From an uncultured Novosphingobium sp. (GTDB taxonomy: Bacteria > Pseudomonadota > Alphaproteobacteria > Sphingomonadales > Sphingomonadaceae): a stretch of DNA of 49,211 nt. Below the pieces are notes generated by a model. That model ran no database searches, was not told where the DNA came from, and saw only the letters and a program-made list of their open reading frames with translations. The stretch spans positions 1 through 49,211 of the forward strand of contig CAMPIM010000012.1 in assembly GCA_946886365.1 (NCBI GenBank), read 5' to 3'. Shown here in pieces: positions 37,726 to 47,237 of this stretch. How positions within the stretch are numbered: the stretch's first letter is position 1; each line of letters starts with the position of its first letter. A program made the translations under genes and the position numbers.

Positions 37726-38991
37726 TTAGCCCGGCTTGACCAGCGTTACCTGAGCGACATCGATCGTGCCGCCGCGAAAGCCGCCTTCGCAATACATCAG
37801 ATAATAGCGCCAGAGCGCGACGAAATGCTGGTCGAAGCTGGGAGGTAAAAGACCGCGGTCGACGGCTCGGTCGAACCTTTCCCGCCAGCGCCGAAGAGTT
37901 TCCGCATAGTGGACGCCAAAATGGCGGACCTCCCTCCATTCCAGCCCGTTGGCTTCCGCCAAAGCCCTGAAACGGCTTTCCGACAGCAGCATTCCGCCGG
38001 GGAAAATGTAAGTCTGGATAAAATCGGCGCCACGCGCATATCTCTCGAATATGGCGTCGTCGATGAGGATATATTGGATTGCCGCCTTCCCGCCGGGTTT
38101 CAGCAACCTCTCTATGGCAGCGACATAAGCGGGCCAATATTCCTGGCCCACCGCTTCGACCATTTCGACGCTTGCGATCGCGTCATACTGTCCTTGAGCG
38201 TCCCGATAATCCGTCAGCAGGATGCTTGCGCCAGCACCAAGCCGATCTCGCGCATAGTCGGCCTGCTCGGTCGACAGGGTCAGCCCGTAATAGCGGATGG
38301 CGCAACGTTGCAGCGCCTGTTCAGCCAAACCTCCCCACCCGCAGCCTATCTCAAGCAGTGCGCTGCCTTCCTTGAGGTCGAGCCGGTCGAGGATAGCGTC
38401 CACCTTGCGCTGCTGCGCTCGTTCAAGGCTCTCGATCCGGTCATCGGGATCACGGAACAACGCACTGGAATAATGCATGTCCCGGTCCAACCATAGGCGG
38501 TAGAAGTCGTTTCCAAGATCATAATGATAGGCGATGTTACGACGTGACCCCTTCCGGTCGTTGCGACGCACCCAATGCCCGAACCGGGCAATCCATCGGG
38601 CCGGGCCATTTGGGCGAGCCACATTACCCAGTGTCGCGGCGTTCGCCATGAACAACTCGAACAAGGGGACCGGGTCCGGACTACTCCATTCACCAGCAGC
38701 CCATGCCCGATACCATCCGGCCGATCCCCCGACGACCAGCCGCAACAGAGCGCGCCAGCGGACCAGCCGGACTTCGCAGACAGGCCCTGTTCCACGCCCC
38801 CCCAATATTCTCGCGGTTCCATCCGGCAGCGTGGCCTCAAGCCTTCCTTTCAGAAGGCCCGAATCGATACGGTCCAGCAAACGGTGGAAGTGAGGGGCGA
38901 CCAAGCGCGACGCCCATCCGCGCGTATTTTCCCCGTCCAGGCGCCGCACGGTCGGCGCTCGTCTGCCATGCCCGGGATCGATCGCGTTCAT
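37726..38991 (-). CDS. Cyclopropane-fatty-acyl-phospholipid synthase family
   Basis: 421 residues. An N-terminal lipid-binding region (1-130) precedes a SAM methyltransferase domain starting at YHYDLGNDFYRLWLD, with LLEIGCGWGGLA as the SAM loop, ASVEMVEAVGQEYW and the C-terminal FQ-type block replaced by LMYCEGGFRGG. It converts unsaturated acyl chains to cyclopropane chains on membrane lipids. The enzyme lies 36 bases downstream of the photolyase gene on the same strand, so both may share a promoter. Confidence 0.91.
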   Translation of the reverse strand: MNAIDPGHGRRAPTVRRLDGENTRGWASRLVAPHFHRLLDRIDSGLLKGRLEATLPDGTARILGGRGTGPVCEVRLVRWRALLRLVVGGSAGWYRAWAAGEWSSPDPVPLFELFMANAATLGNVARPNGPARWIARFGHWVRRNDRKGSRRNIAYHYDLGNDFYRLWLDRDMHYSSALFRDPDDRIESLERAQQRKVDAILDRLDLKEGSALLEIGCGWGGLAEQALQRCAIRYYGLTLSTEQADYARDRLGAGASILLTDYRDAQGQYDAIASVEMVEAVGQEYWPAYVAAIERLLKPGGKAAIQYILIDDAIFERYARGADFIQTYIFPGGMLLSESRFRALAEANGLEWREVRHFGVHYAETLRRWRERFDRAVDRGLLPPSFDQHFVALWRYYLMYCEGGFRGGTIDVAQVTLVKPG

Positions 38992-39027
38992 CCCTTCACC
39001 CCTGTTCCCTCGTCCATGCGTCCGTCC

Positions 39028-40404
39028 TTAGGCCCTGCTTTGTCGGTAGGTTGCAAGCGCGCGTTCGCGTGCCTCGCGATGACCAACGCGCTTGGCAGGA
39101 TATGAGGCCGGTCGTGCATCATAGGCTTCAGGATCGTGAATCGCCGTGTCATCGAGATGAGCCAATTCGGGCACCCACTGCCTGATATAATCACCCGCTT
39201 CGAATTTTGGAGACTGGGTCAGCGGTGCCATGATCCGGGAAAACAGGTTTGCGTCAACGCCACTGCCCGCCACCCATTGCCAATTCACGCTATTGTTGGC
39301 GTAATCCGCGTCCACCAATGTGTCCCAGAACCATTGCGCCCCGTGTCGCCAATCTATCAGAAGATGTTTGATGAGGAAGCTCGCGGCGATCATGCGAACC
39401 CGGTTGTGCATCCATCCGGTCGTCCAAAGCTGGCGCATACCGGCATCCACTATCGGGTAGCCCGTTCGTCCTGTTTTCCAGGCGGCAAAATCATCGACTG
39501 CTTCGCGCAAGCTGCGCCAAGCAAACCGATCGAAATCGGAGCGGGCGTTTTGTGACCCATAGGTCGGCAATGCCCAAATCTGCGTATGCGCATAGTCCCG
39601 CCAGATCAGTTCCTTAAGAAAGGTGGCCGCATCTGCCGCCGCCTCGCTCACCCGATGCCAGACATAGGCGGGAGAGACTTCGCCGAAATGGAGATGAGGA
39701 GAAAGCCGCGAAGTTCCTTCCACGGATGGAAGGTTACGCGCCACATCATATTCATCCGCCTCATCGAGAAATGAGGCGACGCGGTGGCGCGCCCCATCTT
39801 CACCAGGCGACCAGTCCTCGGCAAAAGCTGCTGCCCAGTTGGGACGACGAGGGCATAGTTCCCAATCGTCGAGCGAATCGCTCGCGGGCCATTTTGCTGG
39901 CGCGTCGATCTTTGACGGGGTCGCGACGGGTTCGGCCGGTGGCATGTGAAGCATCGTTGCCCGGGCGAACGGCGTGTATATCTGATAAAGATTGCCACCC
40001 GACGCGCGGACACTCCCAGGCGGCAACAACAGCATACCGCCGTGAAGCTGAAGATCGATCTGCTTCGCTGCTGCCTTTTCGGCATTCCGCCACCATGGCT
40101 CATAATGAGCCAGTGCATGCACCCGCTTGGCACCGGTTTCGCGGGCGAGCCTCTCTAGCTGCTCGGCGCTCTCCCCTTTGCGCAGGATGAGGCGAGACCC
40201 TTTGCGACGAAGGCTGTCGTCCAGCGATTTCAGGCTGTGATGAAGCCACCATCGCTGCGCGCTGCCCATTTTCCATTGCTTTGGGGATGTATCGTCCAGG
40301 ATATAGACCGGGATCACCGGCCCTTCCTTCACTGCCGCCGCCAATGCTGCTTGGTCAGATAGGCGGAGGTCTTGGCGAAACCAAAGGATCAGGGGATTGG
40401 ACAT
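39028..40404 (-). CDS. phrB: Deoxyribodipyrimidine photolyase (class I CPD)
   Basis: 458 residues. An N-terminal Rossmann antenna domain (LILWFRQDLRLSDQAAL) is followed by a helical FAD domain. Conserved blocks are LSPHLHFGEVSP, ELIWRDYAH, GYPIVDAGMRQLWTTGWMHNR and WRHGAQWFWDTLVDADYANN, whose tryptophans serve electron transfer. It splits cyclobutane pyrimidine dimers using light. ATG 40404 is chosen (MSNPLILWF); the longer frame is not conserved. It precedes the cyclopropane synthase gene. Confidence 0.94.
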   Translation of the reverse strand: MSNPLILWFRQDLRLSDQAALAAAVKEGPVIPVYILDDTSPKQWKMGSAQRWWLHHSLKSLDDSLRRKGSRLILRKGESAEQLERLARETGAKRVHALAHYEPWWRNAEKAAAKQIDLQLHGGMLLLPPGSVRASGGNLYQIYTPFARATMLHMPPAEPVATPSKIDAPAKWPASDSLDDWELCPRRPNWAAAFAEDWSPGEDGARHRVASFLDEADEYDVARNLPSVEGTSRLSPHLHFGEVSPAYVWHRVSEAAADAATFLKELIWRDYAHTQIWALPTYGSQNARSDFDRFAWRSLREAVDDFAAWKTGRTGYPIVDAGMRQLWTTGWMHNRVRMIAASFLIKHLLIDWRHGAQWFWDTLVDADYANNSVNWQWVAGSGVDANLFSRIMAPLTQSPKFEAGDYIRQWVPELAHLDDTAIHDPEAYDARPASYPAKRVGHREARERALATYRQSRA

Positions 40405-40584
40405 TTGCCAGCTTTGCCATTGCCAGGCCAAGCTTCCAATCCCCTCTCCCATTTCGGCGCGAAAAGCTGTCCGGATATGGTGCTGTGCGTTTTAGCGCAT
40501 GGACGACCGCTGCTTCGCCCTTTATCATTGCACTGCACAAAGCGGGCCAATGGCTTGCGGCCAGGACAATGATCAGGGGACATC

Positions 40585-41070
40585 ATGGCATCGGCGCCAA
40601 ATGATTCGGAACTCGCGTATCGGCCCTGCGTCGGCGTGATGCTTGTCAGCATGGAGGGCAAGGTCTTTGTCGGCCAGCGTATCGATAGCCAAGTGGAAGC
40701 TTGGCAAATGCCTCAGGGCGGAATCGATCATGGGGAGGAGGAAAGGACTGCCGCGCTGCGCGAGCTGGGCGAGGAAACCGGCATCGGCCAGCATCATGTA
40801 GAGATCATCGCGAAAGCGCGGGACGAGCATTTCTACGATTTACCACCTGAACTTGTCGGAAAATTATGGGGCGGCAAATATCGCGGTCAGCGCCAGATAT
40901 GGTTCCTCGCGCGCTTCCTCGGCAGTGACGAGGATATCAACATCGCCACTGATGATGCCGAATTCTCAGAGTGGAAATGGATCGAGCCGGAAGCCCTTCC
41001 CGATGTGATCGTTCCGTTCAAGCGGAAGCTGTACCGGGACATTTTGCAGGAATTCAAAGCCCTGATCTGA
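40585..41070 (+). CDS. rppH: RNA pyrophosphohydrolase (Nudix)
   Basis: 161 residues. The Nudix box [20 protein letters not shown] is intact, preceded by [22 protein letters not shown] and QMPQGG, and followed by [15 protein letters not shown], a set specific for RppH. It removes pyrophosphate from the 5' end of mRNA to start decay. Alone and divergent from the photolyase gene. Confidence 0.94.
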   Translation: MASAPNDSELAYRPCVGVMLVSMEGKVFVGQRIDSQVEAWQMPQGGIDHGEEERTAALRELGEETGIGQHHVEIIAKARDEHFYDLPPELVGKLWGGKYRGQRQIWFLARFLGSDEDINIATDDAEFSEWKWIEPEALPDVIVPFKRKLYRDILQEFKALI

Positions 41071-41168
41071 CCGGATCACTGATCCTTTAGGCCCACTAGC
41101 GCGATCGGGAATAAATAGCGGTATCGCAAGACTGGAGGCCATCAACTTCGTCTGATAAGCTCCGGCGC

Positions 41169-42392
41169 ATGAACGGCCTTTCGTCGTCAGACCGCGAACT
41201 CTTGGATCGCGCCGCAGCCGCCCCGATGCTGGATCAGGTTCAGAAATGGGCCGCTATTAATAGCGGATCGCGGAACCTGCCCGGTTTGGCGATGACTGCT
41301 TCGATGCTGGCAGATGCATTCTCCACGCTACCCGGCGATATTCGCCTGATCGAAGGTGCGAAAGTCGATGCCGTTGATTCCGAAGGGCGCGTTCAACTGG
41401 TCGAACATGGACAGCATCTGCTGCTTTCCGTGCGTCCCGACGCTGCGATCAGGCTCCTCCTGACTGGACATATGGACACGGTCTTTCCGGCGGATCATGG
41501 ATTCCAATCGCTTCGATGGACCGATCCCGGTAGTCTGAACGGTCCCGGCGTAGCCGATATGAAAGGCGGGCTAGCCGTCATGCTATCGGCACTCGGAGCG
41601 TTCGAGGGGGCATCGGCCGCCACCCGGATCGGTTATGACGTCGTCATAAACAGCGACGAGGAAGTCGGCAGTCCTTCTTCGGCAGACCTTCTCATGATGG
41701 CCGCGAAGGGGAAAGTTGCGGCGCTGACCTATGAGCCGGCGCTTCCCGATGGCACGCTTGCGGGAGCGCGGCCGGGTAGCGGGAATTTCTCCTTCATCGT
41801 CAGTGGCCGGAGCGCCCATGCCGGGCGCAATCCGGAAGAGGGCCGCAACGCTCTGCTCGCGGCGGCCGACCTCGCCCTCAAACTTAAAGCGGGGAGTTGC
41901 GCTGGCTTTACGTGCAATCCCGCGCGGATAGATGGAGGCTCTCCCAACAATGTCGTGCCCGACCGTGCGATCCTGCGAGTGAACTTCCGGCCTCGGACTG
42001 CGGAGGCTGAGGAGAGCGCAAAGCGGCTCATCAGTAATTCCATACGCGACGTTGCTCGCGATCATGATGTGAGCTTGAAAGTTCACGGAGGCTTCGGCCG
42101 TCCGCCTAAACCTCTCGACGAAAAAGCCGCTGCCCTCTTCCAGTTGGTCAAGAAATGTGGCGCCGAGTTGGGCTTGACCGTGAATTGGCGGGACACAGGA
42201 GGCGTTTGTGATGGCAACAACATTGCGGCGTGCGGAGTGCCTGTGGTGGACACGATGGGCGTTCGGGGCGGGGCCATTCATAGCGACGAGGAATATTTGA
42301 TCGTCGAAAGCCTTGCCGAACGCGCGCAACTTTCCGCGCTGACCTTATTGCGGATTGCGGAGGGCAAATTTCCACAGGAGAAGATGGCTTGA
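41169..42392 (+). CDS. M20 family metallohydrolase (CPG2-like), in the AST operon
   Basis: 407 residues. Dinuclear zinc ligands of the M20 family are visible: GHMDTVF (H101, D103), GPGVADMKGG with the bridging aspartate, NSDEEVGSP with catalytic E164/E165, and a late AIHSDEEY histidine. A dimerisation domain lies between (about 190-310). The closest type is carboxypeptidase G2, which cleaves N-acyl-glutamate bonds. It overlaps astA by four bases and heads the arginine succinyltransferase operon, so it may remove succinate from N-succinylglutamate in place of AstE. This role is an inference. Ribosome site is weak. Confidence 0.85.
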   Translation: MNGLSSSDRELLDRAAAAPMLDQVQKWAAINSGSRNLPGLAMTASMLADAFSTLPGDIRLIEGAKVDAVDSEGRVQLVEHGQHLLLSVRPDAAIRLLLTGHMDTVFPADHGFQSLRWTDPGSLNGPGVADMKGGLAVMLSALGAFEGASAATRIGYDVVINSDEEVGSPSSADLLMMAAKGKVAALTYEPALPDGTLAGARPGSGNFSFIVSGRSAHAGRNPEEGRNALLAAADLALKLKAGSCAGFTCNPARIDGGSPNNVVPDRAILRVNFRPRTAEAEESAKRLISNSIRDVARDHDVSLKVHGGFGRPPKPLDEKAAALFQLVKKCGAELGLTVNWRDTGGVCDGNNIAACGVPVVDTMGVRGGAIHSDEEYLIVESLAERAQLSALTLLRIAEGKFPQEKMA

Positions 42393-43405
42393 GCTTTGTC
42401 ATGCGGACTGCGCGGGCGGATGATCTGCAAACCCTGTATGAATTAGCGAAAATAACGGGGGGCGGATTTACCAACCTGCCTGCTGACCGGAGGGCGCTCG
42501 AGCAGAAGCTGGTCCGGACCGAGATGGCGCTCGCTCGGGAGGGTGGAGGGGTGGAGGATGAGCTTATCCTGATGGTGCTTGAAAACTGCACCACGGGACA
42601 AGTTCGTGGTACTTGTCAGATTTTCAGCAAGGTAGGGCAAAGCTGGCCCTTCTATTCCTATCGCCTGGGCGTCCTGACCCAGCATAGCCGGGAATTGTCC
42701 CGCACATTCCGGGCGGAGATGCTGTCGCTCGTCACTGATCTGGAAGGCTCGACGGAGGTCGGCGGCCTCTTTCTGCATCCACGAGAGCGCGCTGAGGGCC
42801 TGGGCCTGCTGCTCGCCCGCAGCCGTTATCTCTATATCCGCAGTCATCGCGAACGCTTCGGAGACCGGGTGATAGCCGAGCTGCGCGGCGTGATCGATGA
42901 GGCAGGAGGCTCGCCTTTCTGGGATGGGCTCGCGGGGCGCTTCTTCGGCATGACCTTTCAGGAAGCGGATGAATTCAATGCGATCCATGGCAATCAGTTC
43001 ATCGCGGACCTGATGCCCAAGACACCTATCTACACCGCCATGCTGAACGACAGTGCAAAGGCGGTGATCGGCCTGCCTCATCCCAATGGCCGAGCGGCGA
43101 TGCGGATGCTGGAGACGGAGGGTTTTACGAACCCGGGATATATCGACATATTCGACGGCGGCCCGACGATGGTGGGACAGATAGACGCACTGCAAACCAT
43201 CTCCCATGCGCAGGATGTGGTTCTGTCCGCCGTTCATGACGGTGGAGGAGAAAGACAGCTGGTGGCCACCGGAGAACGCGCGGATTTTCGTTGCACATAT
43301 GCAATGGTCAAGGAAGACGGCGATAACCTGTCGCTTGATCGGCAAAGCGCCGAACGGCTGGGACTGGAACCCGGGCAGCAGTTCATGATGGTGTCCCGCG
43401 CATGA
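42389..43405 (+). CDS. astA: Arginine N-succinyltransferase
   Basis: 338 residues of the AstA family. It starts SFVMRTARADDLQTLYELA and has TGGGFTNLPADR, the GLFLHPRERAEGLGLLLARSRYL acyl-CoA block and WDGLAGRFFGMTFQEAD with GNQFIADLMPKTPIY. It transfers succinyl from succinyl-CoA to arginine in the ammonia-producing AST pathway. The start is a TTG at 42389 that overlaps the upstream TGA, with AGGAG eight bases before it. Confidence 0.94.
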   Translation: MSFVMRTARADDLQTLYELAKITGGGFTNLPADRRALEQKLVRTEMALAREGGGVEDELILMVLENCTTGQVRGTCQIFSKVGQSWPFYSYRLGVLTQHSRELSRTFRAEMLSLVTDLEGSTEVGGLFLHPRERAEGLGLLLARSRYLYIRSHRERFGDRVIAELRGVIDEAGGSPFWDGLAGRFFGMTFQEADEFNAIHGNQFIADLMPKTPIYTAMLNDSAKAVIGLPHPNGRAAMRMLETEGFTNPGYIDIFDGGPTMVGQIDALQTISHAQDVVLSAVHDGGGERQLVATGERADFRCTYAMVKEDGDNLSLDRQSAERLGLEPGQQFMMVSRA

Positions 43406-44661
43406 CGGTCAGGGAAATCAACTTCGACGGCTTGATCGGGCCAAGCCACAATTATGCGGGGCTTAGCCTGGGAAACCTGGCATCGGCAGGAAGCGCGGGA
43501 ACGACGTCATATCCCCGGGCCGCGGCGTTGGAAGGCATCGAGAAGATGCACGCGAACCTGCGCCTGGGACTAGTACAGGGTATATTCCTGCCCCAGTGGC
43601 GGCCGGACGGGCGATGGCTAAGCGCCTTGGGCACAAATATCGGCGAGGCTGAGCCCCATATCCGGGCGGCGGCGATGTCCGCGTCCTCCATGTGGGCGGC
43701 GAACGCGGCGACCGTGTCGCCCGGCCCCGATACGGCCGACGGACGCACGCACCTGACGATCGCCAACCTCGTCACCATGCCGCATCGAAGCCATGAGTGG
43801 CAGCAGACGCTGGCCCAGTTGCAGATCGCTTTTTCCGACAAGGATGCCTTTGCGATTCATCTCCCTATCCCCGCGCCCTACGGCGATGAAGGCGCGGCCA
43901 ATCACATGCGACTATGTGACAGCCATGCGGATCGAGGCGTCGAGATATTCGTCTATGGCCAATCCGGCGGCCCCTACCCCGCCCGTCAGCATGTGGAGGC
44001 CAGCAAAGCCGTCGCGCGGCTCCATGGCCTTGATCCGGCACGCACATTGTTCGTCATGCAGTCCGAGCAGGCGATAGCGGCTGGCGCCTTCCACAATGAC
44101 GTCGTGGCCGTCGCCAACGAGACCGTGCTTCTCGCCCATGAGCAGGCCTTCGCCGACAAGGCGCGCTTCTACGATCAACTGCGCGCCATGCTGCCCGCGG
44201 TCCAGATCATCGAGGTGCCGGAGGCGGCCGTTAGCCTGGCCGATGCCATCCAAAGCTATCTGTTCAATGCGCAACTGTTGACGCTGCCGGACGGCGGCAT
44301 GGCGTTGATCCTGCCCGCTGAGGCCAAGGGGGTTGCGAGTGTCTGGAACTGGCTGGAAAATCTGGTCGCGGGCAACGGCCCCATTCGCGAGTTGATCACC
44401 GTGAATGTGCGGCAATCCATGGCGAATGGCGGTGGCCCGGCCTGTCTGAGGCTGAGAGTCGTGGCTGATCCTGCCAATGTCGATCCCCGGTTCCTGGTGA
44501 ACGAGACGAAGCTGGATGAGATCGCCAATATAATCGAGCGCTATTGGCCTGAGCGGATCGTGCCTGCCGATCTGGCCGACACCCGACTGATCGCCCAGAT
44601 CGAACAATCGTGGTTAATGCTTGTTGACCATTTGCAGCTTTCGGGCGACTTAATTCCCTAG
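43402..44661 (+). CDS. astB: N-succinylarginine dihydrolase
   Basis: 419 residues. The beginning EINFDGLIGPSHNYAGLS is diagnostic, with LHNLFLH-type catalytic region reading HNDVVAVANETVLLAHE and further blocks FLPQWRPDGRW and MANGGGPACLRLRV. It hydrolyses succinylarginine to succinylornithine, CO2 and ammonia, the step after AstA. ATG overlaps the astA stop as ATGA. astC and astD are not in the window. Confidence 0.95.
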   Translation: MTVREINFDGLIGPSHNYAGLSLGNLASAGSAGTTSYPRAAALEGIEKMHANLRLGLVQGIFLPQWRPDGRWLSALGTNIGEAEPHIRAAAMSASSMWAANAATVSPGPDTADGRTHLTIANLVTMPHRSHEWQQTLAQLQIAFSDKDAFAIHLPIPAPYGDEGAANHMRLCDSHADRGVEIFVYGQSGGPYPARQHVEASKAVARLHGLDPARTLFVMQSEQAIAAGAFHNDVVAVANETVLLAHEQAFADKARFYDQLRAMLPAVQIIEVPEAAVSLADAIQSYLFNAQLLTLPDGGMALILPAEAKGVASVWNWLENLVAGNGPIRELITVNVRQSMANGGGPACLRLRVVADPANVDPRFLVNETKLDEIANIIERYWPERIVPADLADTRLIAQIEQSWLMLVDHLQLSGDLIP

Positions 44662-44686
44662 AGCAAGTCACAGCTCGAGTGGGACG

Positions 44687-44908
44687 ATGGAACGGATCAA
44701 GCGCCTTTTCACGATCAAGACGAAGTTCGAGGCGTTCCTGGTCATCTATGCGCTCGCGCTGGGCGCCACCGAGCGCGGCATCGTCTATCTCCAGCAATAT
44801 CCCGGTTTCGGCGGACAATTGCTTGCCCTGGCATGCACCGGATCGGTGTTCATGGCAGGCGGGATGATCATCGATGCCGTTGAGATGCGGCGGCGCCTCA
44901 TCTTCTGA
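44687..44908 (+). CDS. Small two-helix membrane protein, unknown function
   Basis: 73 residues. A basic N-terminus (MERIKRLFTIKTKFEAF) is followed by one membrane segment (LVIYALALGATERGIVYL) and a second (LLALACTGSVFMAGGMIID), ending in MRRRLIF. I do not recognise a family. It begins 25 bases after astB and ends 61 before cobQ, so it could belong to either transcript. No good ribosome site is seen. Confidence 0.65.
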   Translation: MERIKRLFTIKTKFEAFLVIYALALGATERGIVYLQQYPGFGGQLLALACTGSVFMAGGMIIDAVEMRRRLIF

Positions 44909-44969
44909 ATAATTGCCTTCCGCAAAGCGGCGGTTGACCGGCAACGGACAGCCATGCAGGAGCGGCATC

Positions 44970-46424
44970 ATGGCCGCTATCATGCTTCAGGGAACAGGGT
45001 CCGACGTTGGAAAGTCGGTACTCGTCGCGGGATTGTGCCGGGCGCTGGTGCGTCGGGGCTACAGTGTGCGCCCATTCAAGCCGCAGAACATGTCGAACAA
45101 CGCAGCCGTCACCATCGATGGCGGAGAGATTGGCAGAGCGCAGGCTCTACAGGCGCTGGCCGCTGGCGTAGAGCCACACAGCGACATGAACCCAGTACTG
45201 CTGAAGCCGCAGGCGGATCGTACATCGCAGCTGGTGGTCCATGGGAAGGTTCGCGGCGCGCTGAACGCCGGTAACTTCCGGACCGCTCGTGGCGAACTAT
45301 TGGACGCGGTGTTGGCAAGCTATGACCGACTACAGCAGCAATGCGATATCGTCGTGGTCGAGGGGGCTGGCTCTCCAGCGGAAATCAACCTGCGGGCCGG
45401 GGACATCGCGAACATGGGGTTCGCCCGTGCCGCCAACGTGCCGGTCATATTGGTCGGCGACATAGACCGGGGCGGCGTGATCGCAGCGATCGCAGGCACG
45501 AAGGCTGTCATCGATCCGGCAGATGAGGCGATGATACGGGGGTTCCTGATCAACAAGTTCCGGGGCGATCCAGCTTTGTTCGAAGACGGTTATCGGCAGA
45601 TCGAGCAATTATCGGGCTGGCGGGGGTTTGGCGTGGTGCCATGGCTTTCAGCCACCGCCCGCCTGCCCAGCGAGGATGCGGTCGTGCTGGAACGGGCGAG
45701 CGGCCGGAGTGGCAAGCGCAGGGTCATCGCCTGCCCTATCCTGCCCCGCATCGCGAATTTCGATGATCTTGACCCGTTCAAGCTGGAACCCGACCTGGCA
45801 CTTGTGATGGTGCCGCCGGGCCAGCCTATCCCGGCCGAAGCCAGCCTGATCATCCTGCCGGGTTCCAAGGCGACGATCGCCGACCTGCGCGCAATGCGAG
45901 CAGAAGGTTGGGACATCGACATCCTTTCGCATCATCGTCAGGGCAAGCCTATATTGGGAATTTGCGGTGGTTATCAGATGCTTGGTAAGCGCATCTCTGA
46001 TCCGGATGGAATTGAGGGTGAACCCGGCAGCATCGAGGGGCTGGGCCTGCTCGACATCGAAACGCGGCTGACGGGCACTAAGTCGCTGGAAAGAGTGGCG
46101 GGCACGGCCTGGGCGCAGAGTTTCCAGGGGTATGAAATGCATCTCGGCTCAACCGAAGGGCCGGACTGTGCGCATCCCTTCGCTCGATTGGACGATGGGC
46201 GGGTCGATGGCGCGATCAGCGCGGATGGCCTTGTGTCCGGCACCTATGTCCATGGCCTGTTTGCCAGCACAGGCGCTCGCGCCGGATTAATAGCCTCGAT
46301 CGGCGTTCATTCTGAAGGCGTGGATTATTCCGCATCGGTCGATCGGGCGCTGGATGACATTGCAGAACAATTGGAGCGACATGTTGATATCGATGCGATG
46401 ATCAAGATCGCCACCTGCGGCTGA
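44970..46424 (+). CDS. cobQ: Cobyric acid synthase
   Basis: 484 residues. The N-terminal P-loop (MLQGTGSDVGKSVLVAGLCRAL), KPQNMSNN and VVVEGAGSPAEINL form the ATP domain; the C-terminal glutamine amidotransferase domain has GICGGYQMLG with C332 and YVHGLF with the histidine. It amidates cobyrinic acid a,c-diamide in B12 synthesis. ATG 44970 follows AGGAG by seven bases; the frame before it is not conserved. No other cobalamin gene or B12 riboswitch is visible, so it is an isolated pathway member here. Confidence 0.94.
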   Translation: MAAIMLQGTGSDVGKSVLVAGLCRALVRRGYSVRPFKPQNMSNNAAVTIDGGEIGRAQALQALAAGVEPHSDMNPVLLKPQADRTSQLVVHGKVRGALNAGNFRTARGELLDAVLASYDRLQQQCDIVVVEGAGSPAEINLRAGDIANMGFARAANVPVILVGDIDRGGVIAAIAGTKAVIDPADEAMIRGFLINKFRGDPALFEDGYRQIEQLSGWRGFGVVPWLSATARLPSEDAVVLERASGRSGKRRVIACPILPRIANFDDLDPFKLEPDLALVMVPPGQPIPAEASLIILPGSKATIADLRAMRAEGWDIDILSHHRQGKPILGICGGYQMLGKRISDPDGIEGEPGSIEGLGLLDIETRLTGTKSLERVAGTAWAQSFQGYEMHLGSTEGPDCAHPFARLDDGRVDGAISADGLVSGTYVHGLFASTGARAGLIASIGVHSEGVDYSASVDRALDDIAEQLERHVDIDAMIKIATCG

Positions 46425-46436
46425 AGGATCGCGATC

Positions 46437-46495
46437 GCGCTTAATTAGCGCTGGATATGCGGGCTCGCAAAGCCCTTACGTGACCTGAAGTCACG
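46437..46495. other. Three adjacent hairpins between cobQ and the tRNA gene
   Basis: GCGCT/AGCGC (46437-46451), GGGCT/AGCCC (46461-46475) and CGTGAC/GTCACG (46479-46495) follow one another. None has a T-run on either strand, so they are weak as intrinsic terminators. They lie downstream of both cobQ and the minus-strand tRNA. Confidence 0.4.
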
Positions 46496-46563
46496 CAAAC
46501 AGGAACAGCTAAAGCAATCCCACAGGGGTGCCTTATAAGTCACTGATTTTCCGTGAAAAGAAA

Positions 46564-46640
46564 TGGTGCGCCCGGAACGATTCGAACGTCCGACCCTCAG
46601 ATTCGTAGTCTGATGCTCTATCCAGCTGAGCTACGGGCGC
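46564..46640 (-). tRNA. tRNA-Arg (anticodon ACG)
   Basis: A 77-base cloverleaf on the minus strand. The acceptor GCGCCCG pairs with CGGGCGC, followed by discriminator A and an encoded CCA. D arm, anticodon stem CAGA/TCTG with loop CTACGAA (anticodon ACG, read as inosine at the first position) and a TTCGAAT T-loop are all present. It reads CGU, CGC and CGA codons. Confidence 0.97.
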
Positions 46641-46781
46641 GTTGTGGAGCGGCAGATAGAGGGGGGCGGGAGATTGAGCAACCCCCTTTTTTCAGTTTTT
46701 TTACGGCGTCCGCTCGGCAGTTTCGCCAGCGCAACTTTTTGCAGCGCTGGCTCGTTGCGAACAGGGGCAAGGAGGCGAAGC

Positions 46782-47225
46782 ATGGCTTTCACTTTAAACG
46801 AGATTTCGCTGCTCGTGATCGCGCTGGTTATTGGATTGGTGATCGGCCTGATGATCAGCGGTCGTGGCAGATATAAGCGGCTGTGGCGTGACGAGAGGTT
46901 GGCTCATCGCGAAACAATCAAGGAGCGTGATGCGCGGCTCCCCGCTGCTTCTGACCGTAGAGCGGAGGCTGGAGATATTTCCGGCGAACGAAATGACCTG
47001 ACGCGGATCAGGGGAGTTTCGGCAAAAGACGCTGCTGAGTTGGAGGCTGCGGGCTATCAAAGCTATGCACAACTCGGATCTATTGATCGTGAGGAGCAGG
47101 CTGCGCTGGAATCAAGGCTGGGGCGAGAGCCGGGGACCATCGAACGCGAGGAATGGCGCCTGCAGGCGCGGCTGCTCGAAGCGGGCAAGGTGCGCGAGCA
47201 TGAGCGGCGCTACCTGGAGGCGTAA
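46782..47225 (+). CDS. Membrane-anchored helix-hairpin-helix (COG3743-like) protein
   Basis: 147 residues. An N-terminal membrane helix (ISLLVIALVIGLVIGLMIS) is followed by a charged linker and a C-terminal domain of about 65 residues, DLTRIRGVSAKDAAELEAAG and onward, that resembles the flap-endonuclease-1-like helix-hairpin-helix domain. That domain is DNA-binding in related proteins but lacks nuclease residues, so a nuclease role is not supported. AAGGAGG stands before the ATG at 46782; the frame is open earlier over the tRNA edge and is rejected. A shared terminator separates it from ppdK. Confidence 0.78.
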   Translation: MAFTLNEISLLVIALVIGLVIGLMISGRGRYKRLWRDERLAHRETIKERDARLPAASDRRAEAGDISGERNDLTRIRGVSAKDAAELEAAGYQSYAQLGSIDREEQAALESRLGREPGTIEREEWRLQARLLEAGKVREHERRYLEA

Positions 47226-47237
47226 CAAGGTCCGGGT

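Noticed and set aside
46564..46640. tRNA-Arg as an integration site of a mobile element
   Set aside because: No integrase gene and no repeated tRNA end is visible in the window.
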